Source: Desulfosarcina alkanivorans | GTDB lineage: Bacteria; Desulfobacterota; Desulfobacteria; Desulfobacterales; Desulfosarcinaceae | Direction: 5' to 3' | Length of the DNA: 64,000 nt | NCBI RefSeq assembly: GCF_009688945.1 | Contig: NZ_AP021874.1 | Span: 3,348,001-3,412,000 of the forward strand | Shown: piece by piece, positions 9,600 to 18,172 of the stretch | Numbering within the stretch: the first letter of the stretch is position 1 | Layout: every line of letters begins with the position of its first letter | The notes under the pieces: generated by a model | What the model saw: the letters and a program-made list of their open reading frames with translations, nothing else | What the model was told of the DNA's origin: nothing | Databases searched by the model: none | Position numbers and translations under genes: made by a program

Positions 9600-10041
9600 C
9601 CGACGGTCTTCCCCGGAAAACCGTCTGGTTGCTGATCCGCCGTATCCTTGGCCCTTGGCGATGATCCGCAATACAGTTAATTCATCAGCAACGCGTCATC
9701 AAGCACAAGATTGAAAGTCCTTGTGTGGCTAAGTGGTCTGGGATGGGCAATCGAGCAGTGTTTTGAGGAGGCTAAAACCGAGTTGGGTATTGATCACTAC
9801 GAAGTCCGTAAATTTTCAGGCTGGCACATTTTTCCTCTGGCACCTGAAAATCAGGATGGGAAAAAAAGCACCATCTATTACGCTGTCGCAGCTTAGGGTC
9901 CTTATCAACTTTGTTTTGCCAATGAAGCGGCATACCCTTGACAGCCTTCTCGATCAGGGTATTTGGATACAAACTCGGAATCATCGCGCCTATCTGTCAC
10001 ATCGACGACGGCGTATGCGTGAACTTTTTAAAACACACTAA
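9600..10041 (+). pseudogene. Decayed IS701-family transposase
   Basis: Only C-terminal pieces of a DDE transposase remain, in different frames. About 9616-9655 reads KTVWLLIRRILG and then a stop. 9711-9830 reads WAIEQCFEEAKTELGIDHYE with VRKFSGWH after it, which carries the conserved catalytic-Glu region of IS701-type enzymes. From about 9830, a shifted frame continues with FLWHLKIRMGKKAP to QTRNHRAYLSHRRRR, matching the family's C-terminus. Frameshifts and a missing N-terminus show it is dead. No terminal inverted repeats or target duplication were recognised. The flanking 9,303-9,600 and 10,042-10,211 hold nothing else supportable. Confidence 0.75.
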
Positions 10042-10211
10042 GTTGCGTTGTAGGGTTACAACTGTCCGCAGTTTGAATTGATACACACTAAGAGAACCAG
10101 GGTTAAACACGAATTTAAGCTTTAACACCGGAAAGAACAAAGGAAACCGGATAGAATGTAATACACCCGAAACAAATTAGATGAGGAGCATTGCAGATCC
10201 AAGCCCTAAAT

Positions 10212-10243
10212 AAAAAACCCGGGACCGAAGCCCCGGGTTTTTT
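10212..10243 (-). terminator. Rho-independent terminator of the porin gene
   Basis: AAAAAACCCGGG pairs with CCCGGGTTTTTT around a short loop. On the minus strand it follows the porin stop codon by about 40 bp. Confidence 0.9.
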
Positions 10244-10282
10244 GTTTTGGTTTATGCTTCTAATGTTTCCGCAAAGCGGCGA

Positions 10283-11434
10283 CTAGAAGTTAATCTGCCA
10301 TTTGGCACCCACGTAGAAGGTCTCTGGCTCCGGCTCTGTTACCTCATCTTCATAAGTAATCATGCCAACTTCCGGGACGATAAAGAAACCCGGAGCGACG
10401 TTCACGGTGCAGTTGAGGTAGTATTGAGTTCTTTCCGTGGTGTTGTCACTTTCATCCACTTCAGCTTCTTCATAGCCATAACCAGCTTCAAAGGTCAGCA
10501 TTTCGGAAGCGTTGAAACCAACTACTGCCAGATAACCCAGGCTGTCGGAATCCAGTTCCTTAAGGTCGTCATCTATGCTCATATCGTCAGCCAACGCTTT
10601 ACCATTGAACTTAGGATCATAAGCACCATAGTTGCCAAGGTTCTGACCAAAGTGAACACCAGCCTTTACAAAAAAAGCACCAAAGTTGGCTCCTGCACCA
10701 CCGCCGATCACGTAGGAGTCCACATCAACGCTTTCATCGTCCAATTCAATTTCATAAGTCTGGTAGCCGGCAAAGACGTCAGCAAAAAATGCGTCTGACT
10801 TGAACGCGTAACCGACTTCAATCTTCGGCAAGCTGGTATCGACATCGATTCCGAGTTCGTCCGCAAGAGCGTCATAATCAATATCAATGATATCCAAAGC
10901 AGCTGCAAGATCAGGATCAATAGCGTCATCGTCTAAAAAGTCGGCCATAGCTTTTTTTGCATATTTACCGGCCTCGCCACTCGTGTTCGGCTCAATCAAA
11001 GCCAGTTTGAAGTTACCCATTTTCCACTGGATCATGGGCAGACGGCCTTCGTAGAATTCACCAGCACCCAGCAGGTCGCCGTCACCGTCGTAGACGCTGT
11101 TGGAGTAGAACAATGCACTGGGGGTGTAAGTCTGGCCGATGAGCAGCTGGCTTCCGTTGCCGAAGGTATAGGTACCATAGAGTTTACGTTTGCCGAAGCT
11201 GTCGCTCATTTCGAAACCACCGCCGATCTGGTCGTTGAACTTGACGGTGGCACCGATGCGGCTGTTGCCCTGCTGGGCCCATGTAAGATCTTCGTCACTG
11301 TCAACGCCGTCTTTATCAGGATCCACATCATTCCAGAAAGTGGCGAAACGGGCGCTGCCGTAAAAGTTCCAGTCGGCAGCCATGGCCGGTGCGGCCAGGC
11401 AGAGAATGGCAAAAATAATAAACAGTTTTTTCAT
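10283..11434 (-). CDS. Outer-membrane porin
   Basis: A 383-residue protein with a clear signal peptide (MKKLFIIFAILCLAAPAMA) followed directly by DWNFYGSARFATFW, the usual first beta-strand of trimeric porins. The remainder alternates aromatic strands and acidic loops, and it ends in an aromatic residue (KWQINF), the C-terminal signature recognised by the BAM complex. Acidic loops rich in Asp (for example DVDPDKDGVDSDED) suggest cation binding or selectivity. AAGGAGAAG precedes the ATG. It is monocistronic, with a strong terminator at 10,212-10,243. The substrate is unknown; sulfate-reducer genomes commonly have such porins highly expressed. Confidence 0.85.
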   Translation of the reverse strand: MKKLFIIFAILCLAAPAMAADWNFYGSARFATFWNDVDPDKDGVDSDEDLTWAQQGNSRIGATVKFNDQIGGGFEMSDSFGKRKLYGTYTFGNGSQLLIGQTYTPSALFYSNSVYDGDGDLLGAGEFYEGRLPMIQWKMGNFKLALIEPNTSGEAGKYAKKAMADFLDDDAIDPDLAAALDIIDIDYDALADELGIDVDTSLPKIEVGYAFKSDAFFADVFAGYQTYEIELDDESVDVDSYVIGGGAGANFGAFFVKAGVHFGQNLGNYGAYDPKFNGKALADDMSIDDDLKELDSDSLGYLAVVGFNASEMLTFEAGYGYEEAEVDESDNTTERTQYYLNCTVNVAPGFFIVPEVGMITYEDEVTEPEPETFYVGAKWQINF

Positions 11435-12585
11435 CTTAATCTTCTCCTTAACGCGTTTAATCTTGATTTACTGCAACCTAATAATTGTCATCGAAATGCG
11501 TGATACGGGTACTGCGTCGCTCCCCAACCACCTCCTTTCGCGTCGTAATTTATCTTAAAATTTCAGGTTTTCAGCGAAGGATCGAAAACCCGAAACCTTA
11601 AAATACTTGAATTTGTACTGATGAAGCAGGTTTTGCAAGAACACGGTGCCGGGTAAAGCTATTGAATTTAAGGACAATAATCGCCTACCGGCACCTATAG
11701 ACCTAATAATTTAAAGAATTTTTAACAGCGGGGCCCACCCCTGTCAAGGGTTTTTACCTCTGGGAAACGGTTGATATCCCGTTCCCCAGTGGCCGCAGAC
11801 ACACCGCCGACGGGAAACACCACCACATCATGGGCCATTTTTTTCATTTTTGCCCAGATATTGGTACGTTGCGACAAAAGGCCCTCCCGTGATCATTAAA
11901 TAATTATTTATATGCCTAATTACATATAATTAGATTAAATGGGATTTTCGGGCTTAAGGGACGTTCAGAGACAGACGGGGGTCGGAGGACCGATGACCGG
12001 GGAACGGATTCCGGATTTAGGGATTTAGGGATTGGGGGATTGGGGGATTGGGGAACGGTGATTCGTGAACAGTGAACGATAAAACCCTTGCCAGAAAATC
12101 CAGCCTCATTCCCAAAATAGTGACCGCGTCCCCTCGCCCCCTTGGGGGAGAGGGACAGGGTGAGGGGGGGGGATATGTGATATGAGATCGGGATCGACCT
12201 CCAACCTCGGGAGTTGCAGGCGGGTCATTCAGTGGTTGTCGTTTTCAAGTGGGTCGGACCATCGTGAAAGCCCAGGGACCGCTGCAGCGAAAGCAAGCAA
12301 AAAGGTGCAATTTTAAAGTTGAAGCCGCAAATTACACCTTTTTTAGATAAAAGCTCTGAATCATTTTACCAAGGTTTTTCCAGATCATATCCCCCGTGGC
12401 AGCGGCTTGGTTTATGGCGGCGAAACGGTCCAAAAAAGAACCGATGTCGCCATTTTCCCCGTTAATCATTTACAGAAACTGTGGGCGATGACGGACTGAT
12501 TTTCCTGGGCATGTCCCTCCTGTCTTTATGCCGGACCGCCATTTACTTATCCCATGATCCACGCTGCACCCAACCCCTGGATATC
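11435..12585. other. Gene-poor region with simple repeats and hairpins
   Basis: About 1.15 kb without a credible gene. It includes the porin upstream region; a GGTGCCGG/CCGGCACC pair flanking about 40 nt (11,650-11,697); a run of GGATTTAGGGATT and GATTGGGG words at about 12,010-12,056 related to the intergenic repeats at 36.9 and 56.3 kb; a CCCTCGCCCCC/GGGGGAGAGGG palindrome near 12,130-12,160; and a long hairpin at 12,299-12,344 (AAAAAGGTG with CACCTTTTT, plus AATTT/AAATT) that looks like a bidirectional terminator. Confidence 0.6.
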
Positions 12586-12650
12586 GTAGAAGCGGCTTCC
12601 AGCCGCGATCATGATCCGACGGCCTATTCGCGGCTGGAAGCCGCTCCTAC
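12586..12650. repeat. REP-type palindrome, copy 2
   Basis: The left arm is GTAGAAGCGGCTTCCAGC plus CGCGA, and the right arm is its complement with one A/G difference; they are separated by about 19 nt. The core is identical to the palindrome at 1,001-1,055. It ends one base after the stop codon of the radical SAM gene. Confidence 0.85.
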
Positions 12651-12651
12651 T

Positions 12652-14625
12652 TTATTCTGAATTTTTTTCCCGACAATCGGGTTGATGAAAAAAATGCCTG
12701 AACTTCGAATAGGGGTAGGAATAGCCGATGGCGGCCGTCACAAAGGCCTGCCGGTCACCGGCGACAAGGGGGTATTGACGGCCGGGTCCCATGTGGGTGT
12801 CACGATAAAAAAGGTTGGTTTCCATCGCCTTGAGATCGGCGGCTTCAAAAAAGTAATCCTGCCAGTTGTAGCGGCAGGACACGGCCTTGCCGCGCCGGGG
12901 ATCATATTCCGGTGTCAGCATGATCGCCTGCTGGTAGTGCAGCAGGTCTTCCATCAGTGGACCGGGTTCGATGCCCTGTAAACTAAGAAAATCGGCAACC
13001 GAAGAATAAAATTCATCCCGGTTTTCGCCGATACTCAGCCACAGCCAGGTCCACAAGGGCCAGCCCTTGCGGGTCGGATGGTAGCGCCGCAGGAGCTCGA
13101 GCATGTCCGGCTGGGTGAGGATGCGGTTGACCTGGGGCATGTCCGGGTTTTGTCGGTAATCGGCGATCAGTTTTTTTAGGCGCACGACCCCCCGCCCGCT
13201 GCCACCAGGATCGGCCGTCATCCAATCGAGCAGCCCCTCATAGAAATGCCGGTAGGACAACAGCCCTTCACGGTGCAGGTAGATGGCGACGAACCGGGTG
13301 AAGCCACCGTTGTGAAGCGCCTGGATCATTTCGGCAAAAATCAGGCAGTAGGCCCAGTCGTCGTGGGGCATGCTGCCGGTGCCGAAAACCAGCTCGACGA
13401 CTTCTCTTTCAAAACCCGGAGGGGTCAGCCGGATGGGCTTGAACCGGGTATCGAGTCCATACTGCTCGCGCATGCCCGGCTGGCTCAGGGGCGCATTGGG
13501 CAGAAGGGCCAGCTCAAAAACCCGGAGGTCGTCGTGCATACCGATTTCCAGAAGCCGGCAGATGCCGCCCACAAAAGAATCCCGGGTCTCTTTGGGCAGC
13601 CCCAGGATCAGTTCCGTATAGGTGGGGATCTGGTGACGCTGGTATCGGTTTTTCAGTTCGGCATACATGCCGATGTCGCCGTGGGGCCGGCTCACCGCCG
13701 CCAGCACATCCACGTCCACGCTCTGCATGGACAGGGTCGTCCCCCAGAGCATATCGTTTTCAAACAACAGCCGGCTGATGGCAAACACGGTGTCATTGGA
13801 GGTTTTGGCAAACTGAATGCGCACGCGTTTGGGAAAACCGGTTCGAAGGCGCGCATCGACCAGGAGCCGGGCAATCTCGAGATCTCTTTTGAACAGGCCG
13901 AAATTGGAATCCGTAACATAGATGTCCGCGACCCCCCTGCCGGCCATGTAATTAATCTCCCGGGCCACCCGCTCCATGGAATGCAGGCGGACCTTGTTTT
14001 TGGTACGCACGCCCCAGTCGCAGAAGCAGCAGGCAAACGGACACCCCCGGTTGGTTTCCCACAGGGCAATTTTTCCGCCGTTGGACTCACCGAGAAAATC
14101 ATCGAGGCAGCCGTTCAGATAAGGGCTGGGAACCGGCAGGTCCTTGCCCAGCCGGGGGCCCATAGGGGTGGTGACGAGGCGTCCCGATCGGTTGAAGGAG
14201 ATCCCTTCCAATCGTTCAAGATCCGGTTTTTCTGCCAGCAGTTCCAGCAAAAGGCGGGCAAAGGGAATCTCCCCTTCACCGTGCACGAGGACGTCGGCCT
14301 GGGGGAACCGTGAAAAAAAATCCCCGGGTTGTTCGGGGACATGCGGCCCGCCGCAGACCACCAGGCAATCCGGATATCGGGCTTTCACCCGCCGGGCAAT
14401 TTTCATCTGCTGGTTGTGGTTCCAGACATAACAGGAAAGGCATAAAAGGTCCGGGTCCACAATCCGCGACACTACCGTATCCACCGGTTCCGGCGTGGTC
14501 AAGGGCGGGTGCCAGTGATAGGCGGCGGTGATCCCGGAATCCTGTTCGGCATAACTTTTTAAAAAACCGAACGCATAGGGCACAAATGAAATCATGTTGA
14601 AACTGAGGAAATAGATCGATTTCAT
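12652..14625 (-). CDS. B12-binding domain radical SAM protein
   Basis: A 657-residue protein. Residues about 1-150 resemble a cobalamin-binding Rossmann domain (LVVCGGPHVPEQPG, then HGEGEIPFARLL). A radical SAM domain follows with the cluster motif CPFACCFCDWG (CxxxCxxC) near residue 195, then the GxIxGLPxE-like LILGLPKET. The C-terminal 250 residues are a family-specific extension of unknown role. Proteins of this architecture perform methylations, rearrangements or other radical chemistry; the substrate cannot be inferred. No good ribosome site is present (AAGG lies about 13 bases upstream). The lipoprotein gene upstream on the same strand is 58 bp away and may be co-transcribed. Confidence 0.85.
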   Translation of the reverse strand: MKSIYFLSFNMISFVPYAFGFLKSYAEQDSGITAAYHWHPPLTTPEPVDTVVSRIVDPDLLCLSCYVWNHNQQMKIARRVKARYPDCLVVCGGPHVPEQPGDFFSRFPQADVLVHGEGEIPFARLLLELLAEKPDLERLEGISFNRSGRLVTTPMGPRLGKDLPVPSPYLNGCLDDFLGESNGGKIALWETNRGCPFACCFCDWGVRTKNKVRLHSMERVAREINYMAGRGVADIYVTDSNFGLFKRDLEIARLLVDARLRTGFPKRVRIQFAKTSNDTVFAISRLLFENDMLWGTTLSMQSVDVDVLAAVSRPHGDIGMYAELKNRYQRHQIPTYTELILGLPKETRDSFVGGICRLLEIGMHDDLRVFELALLPNAPLSQPGMREQYGLDTRFKPIRLTPPGFEREVVELVFGTGSMPHDDWAYCLIFAEMIQALHNGGFTRFVAIYLHREGLLSYRHFYEGLLDWMTADPGGSGRGVVRLKKLIADYRQNPDMPQVNRILTQPDMLELLRRYHPTRKGWPLWTWLWLSIGENRDEFYSSVADFLSLQGIEPGPLMEDLLHYQQAIMLTPEYDPRRGKAVSCRYNWQDYFFEAADLKAMETNLFYRDTHMGPGRQYPLVAGDRQAFVTAAIGYSYPYSKFRHFFHQPDCREKNSE

Positions 14626-14683
14626 CAGGAGCGTTTACCTTAATATTATCGTGTTAGGAGGAAAGACCATTTCAGGCTTCCGG

Positions 14684-15151
14684 TCATCGGGGCCGATCTT
14701 TGTTTTCCGGATTTTTGTATAGCACCTGAACCTTCCGGCGGGCTTGATCCACCGTTACATTCCTGTTGAAAACATTCGAGTACCAGATGCCGATGGTTTG
14801 CCCGGCAGGGTCCAGGATATAGGCCCCATAAGGCAAATCCCGGATCTCCCTGTAAATGTTCGCGCTCATCGCCTTGAGCTGGTCCGGCCGGGGCGAAAAA
14901 GGGATCCAATACCGCGAGGGAACCGTATAGCCACGGTCAATTCCGATAATGGCATAGGGCATGGTCTCTCTGCCCGTGTAGTAATATTGAAATTCGGGTT
15001 GAACCGAACCGGCCTGAAAGGCCTGTCTCACCCGGGCATCCAGGGAGAAATGACCGTAATGCGTCATACACCCGGTCAACGTCAGCACCAGGGCAATACC
15101 GACGAGCAGGTTGGCATCGGTCCACATATGGCAAAGTTTGGGGTTGCGCAT
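14684..15151 (-). CDS. Predicted lipoprotein of unknown function
   Basis: A 155-residue protein with an N-terminal hydrophobic stretch ending in the lipobox LTGC (Cys about residue 28), so a lipid-anchored envelope protein is likely. The mature part contains GRETMPYAIIGIDRGY and DPAGQTIGIWYSNV; no enzyme motif was recognised. AAGGAGG lies seven bases upstream of the ATG. Before the element at 15.2-32 kb inserted, this gene would have been the next gene downstream of tRNA-Gln. Confidence 0.7.
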   Translation of the reverse strand: MRNPKLCHMWTDANLLVGIALVLTLTGCMTHYGHFSLDARVRQAFQAGSVQPEFQYYYTGRETMPYAIIGIDRGYTVPSRYWIPFSPRPDQLKAMSANIYREIRDLPYGAYILDPAGQTIGIWYSNVFNRNVTVDQARRKVQVLYKNPENKDRPR

Positions 15152-15222
15152 GATAGCCTCCTTTTTAAGGGAAACCTACCTGTAAAAAACAAAACCGTCA
15201 AATCTGGGTCGGGAAAATAACA

Positions 15223-15252
15223 AAGGGCTTACAGCGATTGCCATAAGCCCTT
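15223..15252 (-). terminator. Ancestral tRNA-Gln terminator (left of attL)
   Basis: A 9-bp stem AAGGGCTTA / TAAGCCCTT with a 12-nt loop. Read on the minus strand it follows the tRNA remnant and is succeeded by TTTGTTATTTT. A different hairpin occupies the same relative position at the right end (31,985-32,016). Confidence 0.75.
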
Positions 15253-15311
15253 GATATTCTTTTGGCTGAGGGACAAGGATTCGAACCTTGATTGGCGGAG
15301 TCAGAGTCCGC
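15248..15311. repeat. attL: 64-bp direct repeat containing 3' part of tRNA-Gln
   Basis: These 64 bases are identical to 32,012-32,075. They contain the 3' part of tRNA-Gln from the anticodon stem to CCA, plus 13-14 bases beyond it. At 15,312 the sequence departs from the tRNA, so this is a tRNA fragment left by integration and marks the left end of the element. Confidence 0.95.
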
Positions 15312-15449
15312 AAAACATACCCAAAACATAGCATTGATCGGTATTGAAACATATGTATAAAAAAGGTTTTTATTACGTGTTTTCAAAAACTTATAAGCCT
15401 TTCGATTCATCTTGTCATGTATTTCAATTGACAAAACCTGATCGAATCT

Positions 15450-15492
15450 GCTTACATAGTGCTTACACGACAACCATTCAGACTATGTAAGC
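15450..15492. promoter_or_regulatory. Putative integrase arm-type sites, left end
   Basis: GCTTACA occurs at 15,450 and 15,461 (11-bp period), and its complement TGTAAGC at 15,486-15,492, between attL and the integrase start. A matching pair with the same period lies at 31,949-31,966 inside the right end, each preceded by GATCGAAT. Paired short repeats just inside both ends are what arm-binding sites of tyrosine recombinases look like. Confidence 0.6.
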
Positions 15493-15507
15493 AAGGGAGG
15501 CAGCAGT

Positions 15508-16828
15508 GTGGCACGGATCAAATTGACGGCCGGCAGGGTCCAAGATTTTAAATGTCCAGCAGGCTCCCAACAATCCTTTCTGTGGGATTCGGAAGTCCCT
15601 GGGTTGGGTGTTCGTGCCACGGCCACGGCCAAGGTTTTTATTTTTCAGGGAAGATTATTTTCGGGGACCACGGTTCGCCTGAAAATTGGTGATTGCAGGG
15701 CATGGGTTATCGATTCGAATGATAGTGAAATACCCGGCGCGCGTCAAGAGGCCCGGCGGCTTAGATCGATGATTGACCAGGGCATTGACCCTCGCGACGA
15801 AAAACTTAAGCGCTTGGCCGAACTGGTGGCCAAACAGACAGAGACAATCCGACAAGAAGTGACCGTTTCCGATGCCTGGGCAGTTTATATCGAGGATCGG
15901 AAAAAAAAAATGGAGTGTCCGTCATTTAAAGGATCACCAGGTTCTTGCCCAAAGGGGGGGCCAAGATGCCAAACGGGGTAAGAAAAAAATCAAACCGGGG
16001 CCGCTGGCCGAACTGATGCCCTTGAAATTGACCAGACTGACCCCCAAGAAGGTGGAAGCATGGGCGAAGGCGGAAGCGACCAAACGTGCAGCCCGCACAC
16101 GGCTTGCTTTCAATTTGCTCCGGACTTTCGTCAATTGGTGTAACAGCCATCCAGATTATAAAGATCTTGCAGCGCCGGATGCTTGCAGCCCCCGAATCAA
16201 AAAAGAACACATCCCAAAACAGGAACCACGTAACGACTGCCTCCAACGGGAACAATTGGCGGTATGGTTCAAGACTGTCCGCGATTACAAGAACCCGATC
16301 ATATCCGCATACCTACAGGCGTTGCTTTTAACCGGCGCTCGGCGGGGAGAATTGGCCGGTTTGCGGTGGGAGGATGTAGACTTTAAATGGCGATCCCTCA
16401 CCATCCACGACAAGGTTGAAGGTGAACGAACTATTCCTTTGACACCTTATTTGGCCACCCTCCTTTCACCGTTGCCGCGGCAAAACAAATGGGTATTCTC
16501 AAGCCCGAAGGCCAAGTCCGGAAGGATCGAGGAACCGCGGCGTACCCATAATATTTGCCTCGATAAAGCCGGCATTGATCGATTGACCATCCATGGCCTA
16601 CGGCGGTCCTTTGGAACCCTCTCCGAATGGGTGGAGTGCCCGGTCGGGGTGGTTGCCCAAATCATGGGCCACAAGCCTTCAGCCATTGCCGAAAAACATT
16701 ACCGGCGCCGGCCGCTGGATCTCTTACGTTTGTGGCATGTAAAGATTGAGGCCTGGATACTCGAACAGGCCGGCATCGAACAACCGGCAGCCGGGGAAAC
16801 CGGATTGAGAGTGGTTAAAAAAGCATAA
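15508..16828 (+). CDS. P4-type tyrosine integrase, frame broken at an A10 run
   Basis: A GTG start at 15,508 has GGGAGG upstream. The first frame (to about 15,909) encodes the N-terminal arm-binding domain (LTAGRVQDFKCPAG, then VPGLGVRATATAKVFIF). The rest, in the next frame, carries the core-binding and catalytic domains with TGARRGELAGLRWEDVDF (Arg), HGLRRSFGTL (HxxR), MGHKPSA (His) and EKHYRRR (Tyr nucleophile). The break is at ten consecutive A (15,901-15,910); nine A would restore a single 439-residue protein, the normal family length. Either transcriptional slippage restores the enzyme, or this is a recent inactivating insertion or a sequencing error. It sits beside attL and reads into the element. 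Confidence 0.85.
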
Positions 16829-16926
16829 ACCAAATTTTGGGGATAGGGAACTGCAGCCCGAAAAGCCGGTATCCTGGCCGGCCTTCCCCGATTTCATAAA
16901 CCAGGTGCTGTGACAGGAGATGGCAG

Positions 16927-17718
16927 ATGGGATTGAATGATTGGATTGCTGGTGATGATTCTGTTGATCCTTCCTTGAATCTAAAAAAAGTTTTATTTCT
17001 GAGTGACGCAACAGCCCTTTGCGCATCCGCAACCTTACAAAGAGTGCACGCTAAACAAAAAAAGGTTACATCGAACTATAAAGAGATTGCTCTGTCGAAT
17101 CAAAATATTAAACCAAAAGAGTTGGACTCACTTTTACCATTGGAAAATCATTTTGCCTCTAATCCAAAATTAGTGGAGTACATGAACAGGTTGCTTGAAG
17201 TCCGCAATGATGATGATTTCGCATTACAAGCACTTCAGGAAATGATGGACCTGGATTTCGATTGTAACATTACAGAACCGCTTCCCGATGGATACTGGAA
17301 GCGGTTTGAAAAGACAGTCATGTACTCATCTGTGCTTTATCGGCTTTTCCATAATTTGATCCCTGATAAAAATTATGAGGGCATCAATGGCAAAATTATG
17401 CAGCAGATCGATTTTTCAATGAGTAAAATACTGTATTCAGCTGGGCAAATAGGAGCAACATCGGTTGAACAAACAAATCAATATGATAGCCAATTATCAC
17501 CATCCCGAAGGAGTTCAACCAAAGCTGCGGAACGGCAGGAATACGCCGTTGAACTGTATAATTCAATACCCAAGGGAATTTTAAAACGTTTACATGAAAT
17601 AAAGGACAAGATGGAAGAGCTTCAGGCACGTTGGATTATGAAATATGGTGACGACAACGTTCCATCGTTAAAAACTTTACAACGGTACTTGAAGAAGGCC
17701 GGAACGCCTATAAAGTAA
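16927..17718 (+). CDS. Hypothetical protein, AT-rich
   Basis: A 263-residue protein with no recognised family. It is largely helical and charged, without signal or membrane segments. The C-terminal WIMKYGDDNVPSLKTLQRYL resembles helix-turn-helix tails seen in phage-type proteins, but this is weak. AGGAGA precedes the ATG. Its base composition is visibly more AT-rich than its neighbours, suggesting a separate origin. It lies between the integrase and a tandem dyad element (17,735-17,790), a position often used by cargo or regulatory genes. Confidence 0.7.
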   Translation: MGLNDWIAGDDSVDPSLNLKKVLFLSDATALCASATLQRVHAKQKKVTSNYKEIALSNQNIKPKELDSLLPLENHFASNPKLVEYMNRLLEVRNDDDFALQALQEMMDLDFDCNITEPLPDGYWKRFEKTVMYSSVLYRLFHNLIPDKNYEGINGKIMQQIDFSMSKILYSAGQIGATSVEQTNQYDSQLSPSRRSSTKAAERQEYAVELYNSIPKGILKRLHEIKDKMEELQARWIMKYGDDNVPSLKTLQRYLKKAGTPIK

Positions 17719-17734
17719 TAAACCCCACCTCTCA

Positions 17735-17790
17735 CCGTGGACATAATGCATTTTGTCCACGGTGCCCACAGACAGAATGCATTTTGTCTG
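17735..17790. promoter_or_regulatory. Tandem dyad elements, candidate operator
   Basis: Two successive palindromes share the 18-bp core GACAnAATGCATTTTGTC, with stems CCGTGGACA/TGTCCACGG (17,735-17,762) and CAGACA/TGTCTG (17,769-17,790). They lie upstream of the AlpA-like HTH gene and the helicase gene. The repeated dyad suggests a protein-binding site, for example for the HTH protein; a pair of RNA hairpins is the alternative. Confidence 0.55.
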
Positions 17791-17906
17791 CCCCTACCCC
17801 CCTCCCCTATTTACAAGCCCGATATCAACATCCAAGATGGCGGTAAGTTCAACTCATTTGGATTGTTTTGTAAACAACAACCCCAAAAAACATTGAAGGA
17901 GCCGCC

Positions 17907-18095
17907 ATGCAAACCCCCGTAAAGTTCATCGCAACCGGACCATTCGCTAAATCACTTGGCGTAAAGCCAGCGACCGCCCGCCGCAGCTACTGCGTCAACG
18001 GCCAATACCTTGGAATCGTTCCAAAAAAACTTCCAAATGGCCGTCTTCTGTGGTCGACTGAAGCACTGGCCAAAGTTCTTAACCAAGCCAAATAG
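17907..18095 (+). CDS. AlpA/excisionase-like helix-turn-helix protein
   Basis: A 62-residue basic protein. FAKSLGVKPATARRSYCVNG reads as a helix-turn-helix with a following wing, and the residue pattern up to LLWSTEALAKVL matches the MerR-like fold of AlpA and excisionase proteins. AAGGAG precedes the ATG. It is placed between the tandem dyads and the replication helicase gene, so it may control excision or replication. Family is inferred from pattern only. Confidence 0.65.
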   Translation: MQTPVKFIATGPFAKSLGVKPATARRSYCVNGQYLGIVPKKLPNGRLLWSTEALAKVLNQAK

Positions 18096-18172
18096 ATGGC
18101 CGGGGCGGCAAAGTGTCGAACTTTAAATTCGAATGGCAGGGCGGCAGTTGACTGAACAGCAAGGGCGGGGAC

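Noticed and set aside
11435..12585. CRISPR-like repeats in the gene-poor region
   Set aside because: The repeated GATTGGGG words are contiguous and irregular, without equal spacers or cas genes.
15266..15311. Second tRNA-Gln gene at the left end of the element
   Set aside because: Only the 3' part from the anticodon stem is present; the 5' half is replaced by element sequence, so it is an attachment-site remnant.
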